DNA of 64,000 bases from Clostridiales bacterium (GTDB taxonomy: Bacteria; Bacillota; Clostridia; Lachnospirales; Lachnospiraceae), in assembly GCA_020860715.1 (NCBI GenBank), contig JAJBTU010000024.1, positions 47,824 through 111,823 on the forward strand, given 5' to 3'. Both the position numbers and the translations under genes were made by a program. Under the pieces are notes generated by a model. The model ran no database searches and was not told the origin of the DNA. It saw nothing but the letters and a program-made list of their open reading frames with translations. Shown here one piece after another: positions 9,110-17,083 of the stretch. Positions within the stretch are counted from its first letter, which is position 1, and each line of letters starts with the position of its first letter.

Positions 9110-9544
9110 TTACACCCTTTTATTGTTTACGCTAACCCATCGTCTAAAGCCAATGGGATTGCGGTCGACCTGTTTCAATTCCTCGTACATTTCTATTGCT
9201 TCCATTATCTCATCTCGCATTGCAACCGGGTCTTCCCCATATCTGCTATTGGCTTCCCAACCGGTAATGTCATTAGAAGCAAGGATCAATCGTTCCGGTA
9301 CAGTGAAGCCACAATTTTCCTGCACAAGATCAATCAATGTCGGAATACTATGTGTTCGGTAGGTTCTGGATGTTTCGTCCAAACCTCCAATAGAAAACAA
9401 TGCATATTTTAAAGCCTTTTCGATTCCCTGCTGCACATGATAAGCAGCAATATCATCAATAAGCTCATCGTTATCAGGGTTCCCTGTCGGACTGATCAAC
9501 AATCTGGCATTGTAGACATCCCTGTCCGCTCTATCGAGCAACAT
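9110..9544 (-). CDS. HEPN domain toxin of an MNT/HEPN pair
   Basis: About 144 residues, helical, with the HEPN motif RTYRTH (R-x4-H) near the middle. HEPN proteins in such pairs are ribonuclease-like toxins or substrates for AMP transfer by the MNT partner. I chose ATG 9544, with AGGGGGTTGAGG upstream, over the TTG at 9568 used in the ORF track. The chosen start leaves a 14-nt overlap with the MNT gene. The gene order MNT then HEPN is typical. Not obviously linked to galK beyond position. Confidence 0.83.
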   Translation of the reverse strand: MLLDRADRDVYNARLLISPTGNPDNDELIDDIAAYHVQQGIEKALKYALFSIGGLDETSRTYRTHSIPTLIDLVQENCGFTVPERLILASNDITGWEANSRYGEDPVAMRDEIMEAIEMYEELKQVDRNPIGFRRWVSVNNKRV

Positions 9545-9848
9545 AGACCTCAACCCCCTTTGTATCAATTTCCTTTTTCAGCTTTTCACCCAGCCTGTGA
9601 TAAAACAGGACATCACAATTATAATTGCATGCTTTATTAAAATCACATACCGGACGGAATAAGCGTTTATCACGTGTACTGCACGAAACATCCAGACAGA
9701 TGTCAACATCGCTCTCCTCGCAACAGTCATCTGTGACCGCACTGCCAAATATGATTAGCCGTCTGATTACATCGGACATCCGCGCAATCTGAATTGTTTT
9801 TTCTACTTCTGAACGTTTCACGGTGTTGATTCTGGCAAGATTATCCAT
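9531..9848 (-). CDS. MNT nucleotidyltransferase antitoxin
   Basis: A 105-residue minimal nucleotidyltransferase with the GSAVTDDCCEESDVDICLDV signature (GS-x10-SDxD), giving the metal-binding Asp pair. In MNT/HEPN modules this enzyme neutralises the HEPN toxin, by AMPylation in studied cases. GGAGGAGGGG lies seven bases before the ATG. A promoter with TATAAT lies about 80 nt upstream. The pair forms a compact two-gene module between galK and the ABC-exporter cluster, the usual accessory position for such systems. Confidence 0.87.
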   Translation of the reverse strand: MDNLARINTVKRSEVEKTIQIARMSDVIRRLIIFGSAVTDDCCEESDVDICLDVSCSTRDKRLFRPVCDFNKACNYNCDVLFYHRLGEKLKKEIDTKGVEVYVAR

Positions 9849-9925
9849 GCAGTCCCCTCCTCCCGAAATAATAAATGACTTATCGGTTCAGCATACGCAA
9901 GCGCACTTTTTTTCTGATAGGTCAC

Positions 9926-9955
9926 ATTATAGCATACAGCATGCTTCATTCGCAA
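9926..9955 (-). promoter_or_regulatory. promoter of the MNT/HEPN module
   Basis: Minus-strand TTGCGA (9955-9950) and TATAAT (9931-9926) are separated by 18 nt, about 80 nt before the MNT start. It also argues against the 62-residue ORF at 9818-10006 being a gene. Confidence 0.65.
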
Positions 9956-10058
9956 CCAGTGAATCCTTTTCTGGTCAGGCATTTTTGTAACACATTTTTG
10001 TAACAAGAATGGCTAAATTATTGGAAGCTGATCAGGCTGCCCGGGCCGCTTCCTTTTT

Positions 10059-11531
10059 TTATCCCAAAACAGACACTGCCATCAGCGCCGCACACCCCAG
10101 CACAAACACGATCATGCCGGCATTCCCATAGGCAGTCCGGAATTTTGCACCTTTCGGCAGCTCCAGCTCTGCCTGCGCGAAGGACACGCGCCGCCAGCTG
10201 CGGCAGAGCAACACCAGCCCCACGATTGCGGATACCACAAGAACGATTACATAGCCGCCATACAATGCCAGCTGCATCAGCAACGGTTCGATGGCTTCAA
10301 ACGAAAGCGTTTCCAGATTTTCAAGGTTTTCCAGTGCAGACAAATCCAGCATGTTAAGCAGCGCAGAAGGCACGATGCTTCCCAGAAAATTGATACCCAT
10401 GTGCAGTCCCGCCGAATAACGCAGCTTTCCAGTCTTCAGATAGATGTACCCAAACAGCAGCCCCAGCGCGAACGCATAGAAGAACTGCGTAAAGTTCCCG
10501 TGAAAAAGCCCGAACATCAGAGCCGAGGTGACGACTGCCAACTTTTCCCCGTAACAGCTCATCCGGTCGATCAGCTGCCTGCGGAACACATATTCCTCAA
10601 TCAGCGGCGCCAGAATCACCATAAAGAGAATTTTCAGCACCAACGAATCCGCCAGCGCGTAAGTCGTGATGGCCGCTTCCGCCGATGTGCTGGTCAGCGC
10701 GCTGAGCGCAGCGGCGACAAGGTTGCCAAGGATGTTGCCCGCGTACATCAGGAAAATGGCAATAAACGCGGCGCGCACAAGTTGACCTGGGTTCATGGTA
10801 TGTTTTTCCCTGTTGCTCCCGCCTGGTTTTTTATAGCTTTCTGTGTCGTTGCTTTCATCTGCAGCGACATTCTCATTTGCAAGGATGTTTTCATCGTTAA
10901 TATCATCAGAGCAGGCAGGCACGCGGCGGAAGATCAGCAGCCCCACCGGCACCGCGGCCACATACAGGGGTGCAAAGGTATAAACCCACAATCCCCACGA
11001 GGTTGAGACGCCTTCCGGAAAGAGCATCGCAGCGGCAATCTGCAGGACAGCCGCGATCACCAGTATCGCGAAGCAGCCGAAACCGAGGGTGGAAAATGTT
11101 TTGCGGGCACGGCAACGGATTTCTTCCGAAACAGCATCCGCGCGCGTCCCATCGCGGTCATTCCTCAACCGCGCGGGTTGATCCCGAGGATCTACAAACA
11201 GCGGCGTCAGCGCCAGAAAGACCGCGCCAAGTCCGATATTGACCACCGCCGCAGCCACCGCGGCTGTGACAACATGATCAAAGACAACTCCCACCGCAAT
11301 GATTGCCACATCCGGCAGCAGCCCGAAATAAATGAACATGACCTGAACAACCTGTTTTACCAGCTTCCCGGCGGATACCGGCACGGACAGGTTAATAAAC
11401 GCGCCCGTAGTCGTTCCGTAAAAATCAATCGAGAGAACAAACGGAATCCACGCCAGTATGTAAAGCGGATTGACCCGGAAAACCGCCTCCGTGAGGATCA
11501 GCGCCGGAATCAGATCAAGCAGGCAGTTCAC
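10059..11531 (-). CDS. C-terminal part of ABC exporter permease fused to CPBP membrane protease
   Basis: 490 residues, two parts. The first about 115 residues are membrane sequence that continues the exporter permease encoded just upstream in another frame. From about residue 140 a CPBP (Abi/CAAX) intramembrane protease follows: the EEYVFRRQLID motif (EExxxR), then FGLFHGN and HMGINF with the expected histidines, and about six helices. Both parts read in one frame without a stop. The start shown is an internal GTG overlapping the upstream ORF, an artefact of the frame break. CPBP proteins next to peptide exporters often act in peptide processing or self-immunity. Whether the fusion works as one protein is unknown. 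Confidence 0.75.
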   Translation of the reverse strand: MNCLLDLIPALILTEAVFRVNPLYILAWIPFVLSIDFYGTTTGAFINLSVPVSAGKLVKQVVQVMFIYFGLLPDVAIIAVGVVFDHVVTAAVAAAVVNIGLGAVFLALTPLFVDPRDQPARLRNDRDGTRADAVSEEIRCRARKTFSTLGFGCFAILVIAAVLQIAAAMLFPEGVSTSWGLWVYTFAPLYVAAVPVGLLIFRRVPACSDDINDENILANENVAADESNDTESYKKPGGSNREKHTMNPGQLVRAAFIAIFLMYAGNILGNLVAAALSALTSTSAEAAITTYALADSLVLKILFMVILAPLIEEYVFRRQLIDRMSCYGEKLAVVTSALMFGLFHGNFTQFFYAFALGLLFGYIYLKTGKLRYSAGLHMGINFLGSIVPSALLNMLDLSALENLENLETLSFEAIEPLLMQLALYGGYVIVLVVSAIVGLVLLCRSWRRVSFAQAELELPKGAKFRTAYGNAGMIVFVLGCAALMAVSVLG

Positions 11532-12915
11532 CGTTCCTCCCAGAACTGACCAGAGCAGCTTTTTTCTCCGTGCTCTCCGGTATCATCCGGAAGAAATCTT
11601 TGGAGGTGTCCTCCTCCAGCGGATTCCCCAGTGTGCGCCAGAACGCGAGCGCGGACAGCGTGAGAACGACCGGCAGAAACCGGAATCCATCCGTCTCCGT
11701 GCCGTCCTGCAGATACCTGCACAGCGCCGTCACGCCTGCCGCCGCAGCCAGGTAAAAGTCTGCGGTCTTTGTAAAAATCCCCAGATGCGCGAACCGGAAG
11801 CGGTTGTACAGGCTGCGGAAGAAAAAGACATTCGCCCCGCTTCCATAGCGCATGCCGTCCCGGCGAATCTTTTCGCTCCGGTCCTTTTTGCGCTTTACAA
11901 ATCCGGTGCTTTTCTCCGCCTGCCGCACTTCCAGCAGCTCGGCAGTCTCTTCGGATTTCGCCATCGCGTCCTCGTAAAAGTCCGCTTTGATACTCCATAT
12001 CGCGAAAATAAGCGCCGCACTTCCAATCAGGAGTGCAGCCAGACACAGCAGCGCGCCCTGCGTTTCCCCGGCAATCGCAAACATACAGAGTCCCTTCAGC
12101 CATCCCCAGAATGGAATCCAGCGTGTCCATTTATGATTAAAAAATGCCGCTGCCGCGGAAAAATGCTCAGAGCCATACGGTCTGCTGCTTAAGAAAAACG
12201 CGGCCGCCACCACGAGCACCAGAGCGCAGACCCCTTTCCGCAAATACGGCTTCCTGCCGGTATGCGTCGCCGCCAGCGTATAAAACAGTACCTGGATCAG
12301 TTTGCCGATCACCAGCGTAAAAATCCAGACCAGAAGGATCGCGGCCGCGCCCCGGATGCCAAGCCCGAGGTTCAGCATCAGATTTGGGAGCTGAAGCATC
12401 ACATAAATACTGGAAATCACAAGCGCGCCAATCTGTGTCATCAGCCGGAAGAGCAGCACGGACTGCGGCTTCATCGGCGACGCAAACAGCAGGTTCACGT
12501 CCGCGGGCAGAAAAATGCTGCTGCCGGTTTTATCCGCGCAGATCATCTCAAACAGGAATACCGCCAGAATGATGCCGCCAACGATCAGTTCAATCAGGTC
12601 AGAAGTCGCGTCTTTTCCGTTTACTTCAAAGACAAAAACCTCATCTTCATTTTCCACAGACATATCTCCCGTATCTGAGTCTGCAGAACCCGCGCCGATG
12701 CTATATTCATCGGATTCTGCCGTCATTTCCGCTGTAATCTCTGCTATTTCCTCTGTCTCATCTTCCGCAACCTCACTTAAAATGCCCGCGCCAAGCCCGA
12801 TCAGCCCGCCAAGCAGTGCGCAGACAAGGAGAAAAATCAGCACCCAGGTCTTAAGCAGCTTGCGGATCTGGTTCACAAAGGAGTGCAGCGCATAATAGCC
12901 ATAAAGTCTCATCAC
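11515..12915 (-). CDS. ABC exporter permease, N-terminal part, frameshifted at an A6 tract
   Basis: 466 residues, membrane protein with many helices, resembling the putative ABC exporter family found beside YtrB-type ATPases. An extracellular acidic loop lies after the first helix. The ATG overlaps the ATPase stop by 4 nt. The frame ends about 16 codons after a run of six A at 11560-11565. Deleting one A makes the frame run on as EKKLLWSVLGGTVNCLLDL into the downstream ORF, giving about 575 residues of permease before the CPBP part. Possible explanations are an assembly error, a true disabling mutation or a switchable tract. Confidence 0.8.
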   Translation of the reverse strand: MMRLYGYYALHSFVNQIRKLLKTWVLIFLLVCALLGGLIGLGAGILSEVAEDETEEIAEITAEMTAESDEYSIGAGSADSDTGDMSVENEDEVFVFEVNGKDATSDLIELIVGGIILAVFLFEMICADKTGSSIFLPADVNLLFASPMKPQSVLLFRLMTQIGALVISSIYVMLQLPNLMLNLGLGIRGAAAILLVWIFTLVIGKLIQVLFYTLAATHTGRKPYLRKGVCALVLVVAAAFFLSSRPYGSEHFSAAAAFFNHKWTRWIPFWGWLKGLCMFAIAGETQGALLCLAALLIGSAALIFAIWSIKADFYEDAMAKSEETAELLEVRQAEKSTGFVKRKKDRSEKIRRDGMRYGSGANVFFFRSLYNRFRFAHLGIFTKTADFYLAAAAGVTALCRYLQDGTETDGFRFLPVVLTLSALAFWRTLGNPLEEDTSKDFFRMIPESTEKKAALVSSGRNGELPA

Positions 12916-13631
12916 GCATTGTCCTCCGTCCTATCAAAAAACAGCTGCTCCAGACTTCTTCCGTCCGCTGCCAGTTCATCTCTTGTCAGATTCGCCTGAA
13001 TCCTTCCCTCCTTCATAATAATGGTCCGGTCCCAGAGCATGTCCACGCTGTCAATCATATGCGTGCTGACCAGGATCGTCTTCCCTTCCTGCCGCATCTC
13101 CTCAATCAAACTCTTTAATTCCTTGATCGCGTGCGGATCCAGTCCGATCATCGGCTCGTCCAGCAGCAGCACCTGCGGTTCCGGCAGAAGGCCCAGGCAG
13201 ATATTCAGTTTCTGCTGCATTCCCTTCGAGAGCTCGTCGCCAAACTTTTTTCGCTTGTCGGTCAGTTCAAACCGTTCAAACAGTTCTTCGATCCTCGACT
13301 GATAAGCGTCACGCCCCACGCTGCCGCCAAGTTTATACGCCCGCGCGATAAATTCCATATGTTCAGACACTGTCAGGTTCGGATACAGCGAGGGCATCTC
13401 CGGTATGTAGCCGAGCAGGCGGCGTGCATCCGGCGTTTTGTTGGAAAAATCCCTTACCGTTATCTCGCCCTCGTATTTCAGGAAACCGATCATGGCCTTG
13501 ATGATCGTACTTTTCCCGGCGCCGTTCGGCCCGAGCAAAACGGTCACCGTCCCCGGATCCAGATGAAAGTTCAGATCATCGCAGGCCAGCACCTTGCCGT
13601 ATTTCTTTGTCACATGTGATACGTTCAACAT
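12912..13631 (-). CDS. ABC transporter ATP-binding protein
   Basis: 239 residues with Walker A GPNGAGKST, signature LSKGMQQK, Walker B LLLDEPMIGLDP and the switch His in STHMID. It is the energising subunit for the exporter permease whose start overlaps its stop (ATGA). AAGGAG lies upstream of the ATG. Together with the second, broken ATPase gene and three membrane proteins it forms the GntR-controlled export cluster. The substrate is not evident; antimicrobial peptide or lipid efflux is typical for such YtrA-linked systems. Confidence 0.92.
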   Translation of the reverse strand: MLNVSHVTKKYGKVLACDDLNFHLDPGTVTVLLGPNGAGKSTIIKAMIGFLKYEGEITVRDFSNKTPDARRLLGYIPEMPSLYPNLTVSEHMEFIARAYKLGGSVGRDAYQSRIEELFERFELTDKRKKFGDELSKGMQQKLNICLGLLPEPQVLLLDEPMIGLDPHAIKELKSLIEEMRQEGKTILVSTHMIDSVDMLWDRTIIMKEGRIQANLTRDELAADGRSLEQLFFDRTEDNA

Positions 13632-13676
13632 TTTTCTCTTCTCCTTTATTTTTATCCCCGTCTGGCAATTTTCTTT

Positions 13677-14402
13677 TTAATTCACCTGCTGCGTCCGCAT
13701 CAATCTCCAGGCTCCTCCGAGCGCCAGAAGAAACGCCAGCACTCCCACGACCGGCCACATGCCGGAAGGAACCGCCATAATTCCTTTCGCGATTCCCTGA
13801 AATACCGCCTGCCCCTCCGTTTCCGACTCCAATATGGCATCTGTCACCCGTGGCAATCCAAGCCAGAACATCATCCAGAGGATGATAAATACAACCCTCA
13901 CTGTCTGCCCGAACCGGTTGCACAGCGCTCCAAAAAGTGCGGCCGCCGCAGGCAGACCCAGCACAGCCGCGATCCCGTACCGTAACAGAATCGGAAAGAT
14001 GGCAAATTCCGGTTCCTCCATCGGATACAGCCGGACATTCAGTGCGTCCTCCGCAGCGCCCAGCACCAGCAAAATCACCATTCCGAATGCACTCAAAACC
14101 AGATGCTTTAAAAGCACGGACACAAAAAATTCCTTTCTTGTACAGCCCATGGATATTTGCGTGTGAAACTGCGACGTATAATCCTCCCCGAAATTCGCAA
14201 ACAAAAATACCGCGCCAGCAAAAGCCGCAAGGATAGTCGCAAGCGGAAACGTCCCCTCTCCTTCATCAATTGCAAACCTCATCATAATAGCGAGAAGGAG
14301 CATCCCCGCCAGAAAGAAACCCAGTTCGAGCAGCAAAACTGCCAGGCATTTGTTTTCATTGATCTGAAACTGATTTTTGATTGCTCTTTTCATCGTAATC
14401 AT
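13677..14402 (-). CDS. ABC-2-like membrane protein of the GntR cluster
   Basis: 241 residues from ATG 14402 (MITMKRAIKNQFQ), with GGAGAGG upstream. The longer track start overlaps the preceding gene and is rejected. About six hydrophobic helices are visible and no catalytic motif. The N-terminal amphipathic start and the SMGCTRKEFF segment before a helix are typical of ABC-2 type permeases. It lies 45 nt before the ATPase gene and so is probably a transporter subunit. I cannot name the family. Confidence 0.72.
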   Translation of the reverse strand: MITMKRAIKNQFQINENKCLAVLLLELGFFLAGMLLLAIMMRFAIDEGEGTFPLATILAAFAGAVFLFANFGEDYTSQFHTQISMGCTRKEFFVSVLLKHLVLSAFGMVILLVLGAAEDALNVRLYPMEEPEFAIFPILLRYGIAAVLGLPAAAALFGALCNRFGQTVRVVFIILWMMFWLGLPRVTDAILESETEGQAVFQGIAKGIMAVPSGMWPVVGVLAFLLALGGAWRLMRTQQVN

Positions 14403-14422
14403 ATTGAAATCCTCTCCGTAAT

Positions 14423-14453
14423 CCCGCCCCGCGCGCAGCGCATCAAAATGGGC
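14423..14453 (-). repeat. palindromic element, half copy (A1)
   Basis: CCCGCCCCGCGCGCAGCGCATCAAAATGGGC matches the first half of the in-gene elements at 18859 and 19288, including the inner GCGC-GCA-GCGC hairpin. It fills the gap between two genes of the exporter cluster. Confidence 0.7.
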
Positions 14454-14455
14454 TT

Positions 14456-15208
14456 TTATCTGCGCACTTCTATTTTTCGCAGTCCTCTCAGGCTCACCGC
14501 TCCGGCAGCCGCGTACAGTACAAGCCCGATCACCGGCAGCACGGGAGAGTGTACCCATTTCAGAATGTCCCGATTAAAAATCGACGTTTCGCCCTCGAGT
14601 CCCGCCATCAGGCCGCAGAAAAAGGCAAAGCCCCCGGCAAACACGGCATTGAAAATCATTCCGAGCGTTCTGTTTCGTATGGATACCATGCCAAAAAAGA
14701 TTCCGATCAGAACCGCAAATGTCTCAGCGGCAAAGATCAGCGGCAGCCATTCCATCCAAAATGTTCCCATCCCAAACATGAAAAAAAGCCCGGCGATTCC
14801 AAACACAACCAGTATCACCGCACCCTCGCAGAGCCACATGCTCAAAGCAGTCTGCCGTCTCGTGGCGTTCATGGGAATCATCGTCGTAATGATATTGTTA
14901 AAAAGGACTGTCGGGCAAATCCATACGATTACGCCGCCCGCAAGCAGCAGGTAAGGCGGAAAATCTTCCAGCAGCGCTGCGGTCATCTTCCATGACAGCG
15001 GCCAGCCACCGCCCGTTTCTCCTCTCACAATCGGCACGAACAGATCCCAGATTACCGTGACGAGCAGCGCGTATCCAATCATCTGCAGGCAGAGTCCGCC
15101 AAAATAGCAGACTATGCGCAGTGTGCGGGACGCTCCCACTATTCCCTTTTTTGTCGTATCCTTCCTTCTGTTTCGTTGCTCCGCCCCCAAATAATTCTCT
15201 GCATTCAT
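14456..15208 (-). CDS. membrane protein of the GntR-ABC cluster
   Basis: 250 residues. A charged N-terminus of about 28 residues is followed by about six transmembrane helices. The MIPMNATRRQTALSMW segment between helices is typical of ABC-2 permeases, where bacteriocin and bacitracin exporters carry a similar cytosolic coupling loop. GAGAGAGC lies before the ATG. It is placed between the frameshifted ATPase and the smaller permease, so it is most likely a permease subunit for that ATPase. No specific family recognised. Confidence 0.72.
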   Translation of the reverse strand: MNAENYLGAEQRNRRKDTTKKGIVGASRTLRIVCYFGGLCLQMIGYALLVTVIWDLFVPIVRGETGGGWPLSWKMTAALLEDFPPYLLLAGGVIVWICPTVLFNNIITTMIPMNATRRQTALSMWLCEGAVILVVFGIAGLFFMFGMGTFWMEWLPLIFAAETFAVLIGIFFGMVSIRNRTLGMIFNAVFAGGFAFFCGLMAGLEGETSIFNRDILKWVHSPVLPVIGLVLYAAAGAVSLRGLRKIEVRR

Positions 15209-15245
15209 TTGCTCTCTCCCTCACTCACACACCTGTGTTCTCCGC

Positions 15246-15272
15246 TCGTAACTGTTCAGTACCTTCACAGTT
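15246..15272. repeat. 27-bp dispersed repeat, copy 1
   Basis: TCGTAACTGTTCAGTACCTTCACAGTT recurs at 17656-17682 with one mismatch. AACTGT/ACAGTT arms can pair around an 11-nt loop. Lies in the gap between the ATPase and membrane-protein genes. Confidence 0.75.
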
Positions 15273-15280
15273 GCCTCCGC

Positions 15281-15814
15281 TCAATGCTCCTCGCCGCACA
15301 GCGCCACGAACAGCTTCTGCAGGCTCACTTTCTGAACCGTCACATCAGCATTACCCAGCCGATCCGTCTGCTCATTTTCTCCCGCATCGTTCGGCTTCGG
15401 CTCTAAAATCGTCACGCTCTTGCTGCGGCCCAGCCGTTCTGCATGGTGCTGTGTATATCCCGCGGTCGCGCGGTCCACCTCATCCTCCCGTCCGCTCACA
15501 CACCAGGCCCGCTCCAGCAGTTCCTCCAGGTTCTCTTTTAAAAGGATTTTCCCTTCATCCAGCAGGATCACTTCCTCAAAAATGTCCGCCGCCTCCTCGA
15601 TAATATGAGTCGAGATCACAAACGTCCGGCCGCTCTCGGTAAATTCCTCCAGCAGAAGCTGATAAAACTTTTCCCTCGCGACCACATCCAGTCCCGCGAC
15701 CGGCTCATCCAGAAACGTGAACTCCGCCCCGCTCGCGAGCGCCACAACGATTGTCACCATCGAAAGCATACCTTTGGACAGCTTGCTGATCTTTTTTCTT
15801 CGTATCCAGCCCAA
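15281..15814 (-). CDS. ABC ATPase, C-terminal fragment (frameshifted)
   Basis: This frame holds the signature LSKGM, Walker B FTFLDEPVAGLDV, the switch ISTHIIEE and a C-terminal domain of about 90 residues. It continues the N-terminal fragment (15705-16280) if one A is removed from the A6 tract at 15792-15797, which gives DTKKKISKLSKGM. The ORF start at 15814 lies upstream of the break and is only formal. Alone, this part lacks the P-loop and could not be an active ATPase. Repaired, the protein is about 330 residues, a normal size for a YtrB-type ATPase. Confidence 0.8.
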   Translation of the reverse strand: MGWIRRKKISKLSKGMLSMVTIVVALASGAEFTFLDEPVAGLDVVAREKFYQLLLEEFTESGRTFVISTHIIEEAADIFEEVILLDEGKILLKENLEELLERAWCVSGREDEVDRATAGYTQHHAERLGRSKSVTILEPKPNDAGENEQTDRLGNADVTVQKVSLQKLFVALCGEEH

Positions 15815-16280
15815 ACTCCGCTACAAGACGGTCCGCCATCTTCTGATCCCAGTGCGGAAGAAACAGCGACGCGATCTTCAGGTATTCTTTCACTTTCATC
15901 GTATTCGCGCTGTTTCCGATCATCTGATTCAGCTCACGCGAAAAACACAGATGCGAGAGCGCCTTCGGATTCTCCCAGACCGACTCACGAACAACCGCCG
16001 AATGCGGTCTCATTTTTACGATATTCGATCCGTTCCCGGCACCGCTGCTCTTTCCCTGCCGCTCATCCGGCTTCGCATCGTCAGGAGAAATCTCCACCGT
16101 CACTGTCCCCTCCGACGCCGGATTCTGCGAGCTTAAAATAGACAAAAGCGTCGTCTTCCCGGCACCATTGCGCCCGATTAGACCATAGATCTTGCCCTGC
16201 TCCAGTTCCAGATCAATACCGTGAAGCACCTCTTTCTCCCCGTATCGCTTCACGATCCCGGATGCCACAATTTTGCTCAT
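15705..16280 (-). CDS. ABC ATPase, N-terminal fragment (frameshifted)
   Basis: Starts at ATG 16280 (MSKIVASGIVKRYGEKEV) with GGAGGAG eight bases upstream; the ATG at 16307 is less likely. It contains Walker A GRNGAGKTT and a Q-loop region, and after the A6 tract at 15792-15797 it reads 29 off-frame residues to a stop. An insert rich in Asp, Lys and Gly sits after the Walker A helix. It follows the GntR gene closely, as in ytrA-ytrB operons. The break is of the same kind as that in the exporter permease 4 kb away. Confidence 0.8.
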   Translation of the reverse strand: MSKIVASGIVKRYGEKEVLHGIDLELEQGKIYGLIGRNGAGKTTLLSILSSQNPASEGTVTVEISPDDAKPDERQGKSSGAGNGSNIVKMRPHSAVVRESVWENPKALSHLCFSRELNQMIGNSANTMKVKEYLKIASLFLPHWDQKMADRLVAEFGLDTKKKDQQAVQRYAFDGDNRCGARERGGVHVSG

Positions 16281-16309
16281 ATCATTTTCTCCTCCATATT
16301 CCCCCATAT

Positions 16310-16714
16310 TTATCCCGCTGCTTTATTTTCTTTCGCATAAGGATTTCCCTCGGCGCCGTCTTCCCGAATCATCGCGATCAGCTCTTCTCTGGTGATTCCG
16401 AGACTTTCCGCCTCCGCCATCAGACGTTTCACATAGTCATCATAGAAGTTTTTCTTCCGCTTCTCCACGATCTTCTTTTTCGCTCCCGACTGGACGAACA
16501 TCCCGATTCCCCTTTTTTTGTAAAGGATGCCTTCATCCACAAGCAGGTTCACACCTTTCGCCGCCGTCGCCGGATTGATGGCATACGCCTTCGCCAGTTC
16601 ATTCGTACTCGGCACCCGCTCCTCCTCCAGAAGAATGTCCCGCAGGATGTCGTTTTCTATCATTTCTTTAATCTGAATGTAAATGGATTTTTCCTGTGAA
16701 AGGATCTCATTCAT
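16310..16714 (-). CDS. GntR family (YtrA-like) transcriptional regulator
   Basis: 134 residues. The N-terminal winged helix (IYIQIKEMI ... VPSTNELAKAYAINPATAAKGVNLLVDEGIL) is classic GntR; the short helical C-terminus is of YtrA type with no effector domain. Such proteins repress linked ABC-transporter operons and respond to cell-wall antibiotics in the studied cases. The gene heads the exporter cluster, and a promoter overlapped by a perfect inverted repeat lies about 100 nt upstream, so autorepression is likely. Confidence 0.92.
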   Translation of the reverse strand: MNEILSQEKSIYIQIKEMIENDILRDILLEEERVPSTNELAKAYAINPATAAKGVNLLVDEGILYKKRGIGMFVQSGAKKKIVEKRKKNFYDDYVKRLMAEAESLGITREELIAMIREDGAEGNPYAKENKAAG

Positions 16715-16733
16715 TTACCCACTTCCTTTCATA

Positions 16734-16768
16734 GCCCCGCCCTGCGCGCAGCGCATTTGCATAAGCAG
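16734..16768 (-). repeat. palindromic element, half copy (A2)
   Basis: GCCCCGCCCTGCGCGCAGCGCATTTGCAT in the leader of the GntR gene matches the first half of the in-gene copies, with the TGCGC-GCA-GCGCA inner hairpin intact. The second outer-stem arm is lost. Confidence 0.7.
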
Positions 16769-16794
16769 AGCGTTTTCACACGCCACTGTTCGTT

Positions 16795-16844
16795 GGTTCA
16801 TTACTTGTGTAATGAACCATATCACCAAATATACTTTCTGTCAA
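16795..16844 (-). promoter_or_regulatory. GntR-cluster promoter with inverted-repeat operator
   Basis: Minus-strand TTGACA (16844-16839), a 17-nt spacer and TATGGT (16821-16816) form a promoter. The perfect inverted repeat GGTTCATTAC-N4-GTAATGAACC (16795-16818) overlaps the -10 box and the start point. It is well placed for autorepression by the GntR protein encoded just downstream. Confidence 0.83.
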
Positions 16845-16888
16845 GAAGTTTTTACTCGTTTTCTATTGCGGTCTTGCACACTGTAATC

Positions 16889-16998
16889 GAGCAGGAGGCA
16901 ACTTGTTGGCTTCTGCTCGCCGCGCGGTTGCTGCGTGCCAGTGGCACGCGTTTAGCAACGACCGGAGCGGTAGCGGAGACGCGTGCAGCTTTAGCTGC
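16889..16998. other. hairpin-rich intergenic segment
   Basis: Three hairpins follow each other: GAGCAG.../...CTGCTC (16889-16918), GTTGCT.GCGTGCC-AGT-GGCACGC....AGCAAC (16927-16959), and GCAGCT/AGCTGC (16985-16998). No ORF here is convincing. The segment lies between the GntR promoter and the terminator of the toxin-antitoxin unit. Could be a mobile palindromic element or a structured RNA. Confidence 0.55.
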
Positions 16999-17024
16999 TA
17001 AATTCCTTACGCGCCCCTGCGCAT

Positions 17025-17062
17025 AAAAAAACCGTCGGACCTCATTTACCATCCAACGGTTT
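17025..17062 (-). terminator. terminator of the antitoxin/toxin unit
   Basis: On the minus strand AAACCGTTGGA and TCCGACGGTTT pair (one G-T pair) around a 12-nt loop and are followed by a run of seven T. Placed 20 nt after the toxin remnant. Confidence 0.87.
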
Positions 17063-17083
17063 CGACAAATATAAGCAGTTCAT

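Noticed and set aside
9818-10006. 62-residue minus-strand ORF upstream of the MNT gene
   Set aside because: It contains the module's promoter (TATAAT at 9931-9926) and overlaps the MNT start; no family resemblance.
15705-15814. Classic -1 programmed frameshift (A AAA AAG) as the reason for the split ATPase
   Set aside because: Restoring the frame needs loss of one base (+1 direction), opposite to a -1 slip, and no downstream stimulatory structure is apparent.
16757-17052. Small ORFs on both strands in the hairpin-rich spacer
   Set aside because: They run through inverted repeats and a terminator, with no start signals.
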